Origin: an uncultured Chloroflexota bacterium
GTDB lineage: Bacteria; Chloroflexota; Anaerolineae; Anaerolineales; Anaerolineaceae
NCBI GenBank assembly: GCA_902786265.1
Contig: CADACE010000013.1
Location: forward strand, 1-64,000
DNA length: 64,000 nucleotides
Direction of reading: 5' to 3'
The translations under genes were made by a program, and so were the position numbers. How positions within the stretch are numbered: position 1 is the stretch's first letter; each line of letters opens with the position of its first letter. Positions 60,584 through 64,000 of the stretch are shown here, one piece after another. Below the pieces are notes generated by a model. It was not told the DNA's origin. It saw only the letters and a list, made by a program, of their open reading frames with translations, and searched no databases.

Positions 60584-61684
60584 ATGAAAAAATTTCTTAT
60601 TCTCTTGATTTTGGTTTTCATTGCCGGCTGTTCCGGTACACTTACTAACGGCAGCAAAGAACTGACCATCGAACAGGTCCAGCAATACGCACAGCAGACC
60701 ATGACCGCCCAGGCAGGCGGATCCCAGGACAGCGGACAAATGCTGATTCGTCCCGTCCTGCAGCAGCCTACAGCCACACCGTCCGGCGGTTCGGGCGTAA
60801 TCATACTTGCAACACCGGATGATACAAGAATAATCAACCGTCCGATTTACAACGTACCCACAGCGATCCCGACCGCGACAAATTCACCGATGTATCCGAT
60901 TTATACACAGCCTACCAGTTCAACGATCTATGCGCAGCCTGTCACAACTGTCTGCGAGCGCGTTCGCTTTGTTGACGATGTAACGATTCCGGACAATACC
61001 GTCATGGCTCCGGGTCAAACCTTCCGGAAAACCTGGAGGATCCAGAATGCCGGCAGCTGTGCCTGGAATTCCGGATACCAGCTGGTTTTTTCCGGCGGTG
61101 ATGCCATGGGCACAAATTACGCGGTGAACCTGCCCGGTACGGTTGTTCCGGGAGCCACGATTGACGTAAGCATAGATCTCGTCGCACCGATGACGTTTGG
61201 AACCTATCAAAGCAAATGGAAACTGCGCAGTCCTTCCGGCAATTTATTCGGAACGGCTAATTCTCAGGATGATTCCATATGGGCAAAAATCATCGTAGGG
61301 AACAATGCCAACATAGCGACAATAGCTCCCGGCATTACACCGGTCAATACAGGCTGTACGCTGCTTTCCGTAACTCCACCGCACCGCGCGGCCTTCCATC
61401 CGGGAGATGAAACCGATTTTTATTTCCGTGTCAGGAACGATACATATACGTTATGGTCCGCAAGTGACCTGGATATCGCATATATCGGCGGGGAAAACAT
61501 GCTGAAACGCAAAGATCAGGTCCGCAAAGACCTGGCGTACGATGTCGCCCCCGGCGGGACCCTGGAATACGGACTTGACGCCATTGTTCCGAACACTCCG
61601 GGTACCTATACCATGACCATGGGTGTCGTCCGCGGATATGAGGTACTCTGTTCCATGGATGTCACGATCACAGTCGTTTATTAG
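60584..61684 (+). CDS. lipoprotein with NBR1-type Ig domains
   Basis: A 366-residue lipoprotein behind CCGGAGG. The signal peptide ends in FIAGC. A Thr/Pro-rich stalk (about 20-120) is followed by an Ig-like domain of the NBR1 type (APGQTFRKTWRIQNAGSCAW, about 145-165, to about 235). A second similar Ig-like domain ends the protein (HPGDETDFYFRVRND, PNTPGTYTMTMGVVRG). Such domains are common in exported proteins of Anaerolineae-like bacteria and probably bind partners. Its last 35 bases are duplicated at 63378-63412. Confidence 0.85.
   Translation: MKKFLILLILVFIAGCSGTLTNGSKELTIEQVQQYAQQTMTAQAGGSQDSGQMLIRPVLQQPTATPSGGSGVIILATPDDTRIINRPIYNVPTAIPTATNSPMYPIYTQPTSSTIYAQPVTTVCERVRFVDDVTIPDNTVMAPGQTFRKTWRIQNAGSCAWNSGYQLVFSGGDAMGTNYAVNLPGTVVPGATIDVSIDLVAPMTFGTYQSKWKLRSPSGNLFGTANSQDDSIWAKIIVGNNANIATIAPGITPVNTGCTLLSVTPPHRAAFHPGDETDFYFRVRNDTYTLWSASDLDIAYIGGENMLKRKDQVRKDLAYDVAPGGTLEYGLDAIVPNTPGTYTMTMGVVRGYEVLCSMDVTITVVY
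61648..61682 (+). repeat. 35-bp direct repeat, left copy (3' end of lipoprotein gene)
   Basis: CTGTTCCATGGATGTCACGA and the 15 bases after it recur at 63378-63412 with 2 differences. Both differences are synonymous in the lipoprotein frame (Cys TGT/TGC, Thr ACA/ACG), and the stop differs (TAG/TGA). The pair flanks the AlbA_2-type gene. Confidence 0.85.
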
Positions 61685-61752
61685 GGAATTCGATTTATCT
61701 TTGGTTTAAGGGATAAAGAAACGTATAAGGTGTCAGGGATTATATAAAGATT

Positions 61753-63309
61753 ATGGATCTGGAATTTGACATCCTGGATTTGCTGAATAAAAACAATATT
61801 GAATCCGACAGGATCGAATTCAAAAAGGGATGGAATCCTGACGACATATACAGAAGCATTTGTGCCTACGCCAATGATTTTGACAACCTTGGCGGCGGTT
61901 ATATTTTTGTTGGTGTTGAAGAAAAAGACGGTGTTGCTGTACGTCCGGTCTGCGGAATTCCGCTGAATATGTTAGACAAGATACAGAAAGAAATGGTTGG
62001 TTACAATCGAAAAATCATACCGGCGTATTTTCCAAAGCTCATTACCGAAAAGGTTGACGGCCAGAATATTTTGGTGATTTGGGTTCCGACAGGAGCACAG
62101 AGACCTTATAAGACAACAGAGCATATTTCTTCAAAAAATGACAGCAACTACAAATATATCATCAGATATGGCACCAGTTCTGTTGCTGCCACTCCGGAGC
62201 AGGAACGGGAATTGCTGACTATGTGTGCACATGAACCGTTTGATGTACAAGGTAATGCAAAAGCTTCCATAGACGATATATCTCCGCTCCTTCTGGAAGA
62301 TCATCTGAAACAAACCGGCAGCAAACTGGCCAGGCAAGTGGCAAAGCTTGGCGTACGTGAAATACTTGAACAGATGGATCTTCTTGAAGGTCCACCGGAG
62401 CGGCAGCGGGTAAAGAACGCAGCTCTGATGATGTTCTGTGACCATCCGGATAAGTTTTTTCCATACATGCAGGTCGAAATCGTTCGTTTTCCAAATGGCA
62501 GCATCAAAGATCCGAAAAATTTTATCGAAATCCCGCCAATTAAAGGCACCGTTCCGCAAATCATTCGCCGTACGATGGAAAAACTGCAGGATATTGCCAT
62601 ATCGGAATATGTGCAGAAAGTGCCAAATCAGATGGAAGCAAATCGTTTTGTCAGTTATCCGTATGAGGCTTTAGAAGAGGCTGTCGTAAACGCCTTTTAT
62701 CATCGTGATTACATGTGCTACGAACCGGTTCATATCGAAATTGAACCGGACTGTATCCGCATCATAAGTTATCCGGGAATAGACAGATCTATTCCGATAA
62801 GCGTAATCGAAAAAGGTGAACGTTTCAAAACCAGAATTTATCGGAACCGGCGTCTTGGCGAATTTCTGAAAGAACTGGACCTGACGGAAGGCAGATGTAC
62901 CGGAATTCCCACGATTCAGGAAGGATTGGAAAAGAACGGATCCCCAAGGGCAATTTTTGAAACTGATGAAGACAGACGTGCTGTCTGCGTAACTATTCCG
63001 ATCCAACCCGATTATTTTAAAATAAAAAATGATACAGATTATTCTAAAGCCCCAAAGCGCCAAAGCGCCAATGAAAATGGCGCTTTGGAACTTAGAATCA
63101 TAGCAGAGATATTAAATAACCCTCATATCAGCCAGAATAGTTTGGTAGAAAAGTTGGAAATTCCAAGGAGAACAATTCAGAGAAAAATGGATGAACTCCA
63201 GCAAAGAGGAAAGATAATTCGAGTTGGCGGAAAACGTTATGGTTATTGGAAAATCACAGAAACATTGATATCTTTCCGTGGTTCTGATCAAGATAATCAT
63301 ATTGATTAA
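61753..63309 (+). CDS. AlbA_2/Schlafen-type ATP-binding transcriptional regulator
   Basis: A 518-residue protein. The AlbA_2 (Schlafen AAA_4) domain is at about 1-150, with the signature ESDRIEFKKGWNPD and NLGGGYIFVGVEEKDG. A middle helical region follows. A HATPase_c_4-type segment is near 310-380 (EALEEAVVNAFYHRDYMCYE). A C-terminal winged helix (about 440-510, ILNNPHISQNSLVEKLEI) would bind DNA. Genes of this type are often in accessory or mobile DNA. It is bracketed by a duplicated 35-bp piece of the neighbour gene and has more AT-rich codons, so recent insertion is likely. No transposase or integrase accompanies it. Confidence 0.85.
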   Translation: MDLEFDILDLLNKNNIESDRIEFKKGWNPDDIYRSICAYANDFDNLGGGYIFVGVEEKDGVAVRPVCGIPLNMLDKIQKEMVGYNRKIIPAYFPKLITEKVDGQNILVIWVPTGAQRPYKTTEHISSKNDSNYKYIIRYGTSSVAATPEQERELLTMCAHEPFDVQGNAKASIDDISPLLLEDHLKQTGSKLARQVAKLGVREILEQMDLLEGPPERQRVKNAALMMFCDHPDKFFPYMQVEIVRFPNGSIKDPKNFIEIPPIKGTVPQIIRRTMEKLQDIAISEYVQKVPNQMEANRFVSYPYEALEEAVVNAFYHRDYMCYEPVHIEIEPDCIRIISYPGIDRSIPISVIEKGERFKTRIYRNRRLGEFLKELDLTEGRCTGIPTIQEGLEKNGSPRAIFETDEDRRAVCVTIPIQPDYFKIKNDTDYSKAPKRQSANENGALELRIIAEILNNPHISQNSLVEKLEIPRRTIQRKMDELQQRGKIIRVGGKRYGYWKITETLISFRGSDQDNHID

Positions 63310-63377
63310 CAATTCCAAAGTTCTAAAAAAAGCAGGTTCATACCCGGACTCAAAATAATGATTAAAAGGCCGTTATT

Positions 63378-63412
63378 CTGCTCCATGGATGTCACGATCA
63401 CGGTCGTTTATT
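63378..63412 (+). pseudogene. 35-bp direct repeat, right copy (relic of NBR1-Ig gene 3' end)
   Basis: This copy reads in the same frame as the lipoprotein end (CSMDVTITVVY, then TGA). It is either a remnant of a second NBR1-Ig gene or a target-side duplication made by the AlbA_2 insertion. It also encodes, on the other strand, the last residues and stop of the aminotransferase. Confidence 0.6.
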
Positions 63413-64000
63413 GATCATTTTTGCTGACTCCTGCCGCAAAGCATGGATAAGCGCATCATTCTCCTCTGATGATCTTACAGCCAGACGGATGTAATTCTTT
63501 CCATCCACCTTGGCTGTAAGGTCTTTAATAAATATATTATGCGAAACAAGCAGAGTCTTCGTCAGGGTCTTTGCGGGGATAGACCGATCCAGTTCCACCA
63601 TGACATAATTCGCCTGAGAGGGAATGATACGAAGTCCCGGTATCGCGGCAAGAGCTTTTTGGAACCTTCTGCGTTCAATGCGCAGCTTGTCTAATCCTTT
63701 CGCGTAGTCTTTTTGGTATTTTTCTTCGATCTGCATGAAAAACTCCGCGAATGAATTGATATTCCAAATCGCGACATCCTTTTTCATATCAGAGACACGC
63801 GCAGTATTACCTGATACCAGTACACCTAAGCGAAGACCCGGAATGCCATAGGTCTTTGATATGCTTCTCATCACATACAGGTGAGGATTCGCTGTAATAA
63901 AGTCCTGGTCAAGAAGGGACCCGTCCTGTTCATCTGAAAAATCAACAAAGGATTCATCCACGATCAGGTTTATATTTTTCTTCCCGGCCCATGAGATGAT
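63398..64000 (-). CDS. PLP-dependent class I/II aminotransferase, N-terminus cut off
   Basis: The C-terminal 200 or so residues are visible; the gene continues beyond the right edge. The PLP-binding lysine lies in MRSISKTYGIPGLRLG, and VDESFVDFS is the Asp block that contacts the pyridine nitrogen. These blocks are typical of class I/II fold-I enzymes such as histidinol-phosphate aminotransferase or CobD-type decarboxylases. A GTG at 63961 is not the real start because the frame is open upstream to the edge (IISWAGKKNINLIVDESF). The final NKRP and stop lie inside the right copy of the 35-bp repeat, so the C-terminus was probably reset by the insertion. Confidence 0.88.
   Translation of the reverse strand: MISWAGKKNINLIVDESFVDFSDEQDGSLLDQDFITANPHLYVMRSISKTYGIPGLRLGVLVSGNTARVSDMKKDVAIWNINSFAEFFMQIEEKYQKDYAKGLDKLRIERRRFQKALAAIPGLRIIPSQANYVMVELDRSIPAKTLTKTLLVSHNIFIKDLTAKVDGKNYIRLAVRSSEENDALIHALRQESAKMINKRP

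Noticed and set aside
61753..63309. A complete transposon or integrated phage carrying the AlbA_2-type gene
   Set aside because: No transposase, integrase, terminal inverted repeat or tRNA target was seen; only the 35-bp direct repeat supports an insertion.

Overview
The window looks like a chromosomal segment of a member of the Chloroflexota, most likely class Anaerolineae (inference from gene content; no rRNA or marker tree was available). The pointers are exported proteins and lipoproteins with Thr/Pro linkers, lipoproteins with NBR1-type Ig domains, two DsbA-cyclophilin fusions, a Ser/Thr kinase with Thr/Gln-rich and TPT linkers, and MacAB-type efflux genes with HlyD-like adaptors but no outer-membrane factor. 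Base composition is near half GC in most genes. It falls in parts of the exported-protein operon at 22.4-26 kb and in several intergenic gaps.

Layout. 1-5.1 kb, minus strand: a cut-off unknown gene, then a non-coding gap with heptamer arrays, a dispersed hairpin and a strongly foldable segment at 1120-1362 that I read as a candidate structured RNA. These are followed by an esterase, an iron-sulfur DHODH/PreA-like oxidoreductase and an Fe-S aldo/keto reductase. 5.2-13.5 kb, minus: a DsbA-cyclophilin foldase, tmk, an R3H/SpoIIIAA-type ATPase, a LysM protein, recN, a B-box membrane protein and nadK. 13.7-21.1 kb, plus: an orphan NarL-type histidine kinase, a methyltransferase, miaB, mutS2 and a lipoprotein. 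The lipoprotein gene is convergent with an exported aldo/keto reductase homologue that lacks its whole catalytic tetrad. 22.4-26 kb, plus: a three-gene operon for exported proteins (papain-like protein, beta-sandwich protein, degenerate DsbA-cyclophilin). 26.3-28.4 kb: rpe, a 2-hydroxyacid dehydrogenase and dtd. 28.5-32.5 kb, minus: a 1340-residue acidic repeat surface protein. 32.9-37.4 kb, plus: maf, a PBP2-type transpeptidase, rsgA and udk.

37.5-43.2 kb, minus, is a potassium module: TPR protein, two single-domain TrkA proteins and TrkH, preceded by a KdpDE-like two-component pair. The same TGTGAGA boxes, with 11-bp and 20-bp steps, stand in front of both the kdpDE-like genes and the trk operon. 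This is good evidence that the regulator controls itself and the transporter. 43.2-57.6 kb, minus: a 1715-residue Ser/Thr kinase with Sel1 and DUF6273-like modules, then a six-gene efflux operon in which two adaptor pairs flank one MacAB-like ABC pair. Its promoter carries 11-bp-spaced TCTAAGG boxes. 57.9-60.5 kb, plus: a DUF951 protein, tsaE, tsaB, rimI and a family 4 uracil-DNA glycosylase. 60.6-64 kb: an NBR1-Ig lipoprotein, then an AlbA_2/Schlafen-type gene bracketed by a 35-bp direct duplication of the lipoprotein gene's 3' end, and a cut-off aminotransferase.

The strongest candidates for something new are the structured RNA at 1120-1362, the potassium-module operators, the papain-like exported operon, the catalytically dead exported AKR, and the insertion footprint around the AlbA_2 gene. 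No tRNA, rRNA, CRISPR array, intact insertion sequence or transposase was seen.
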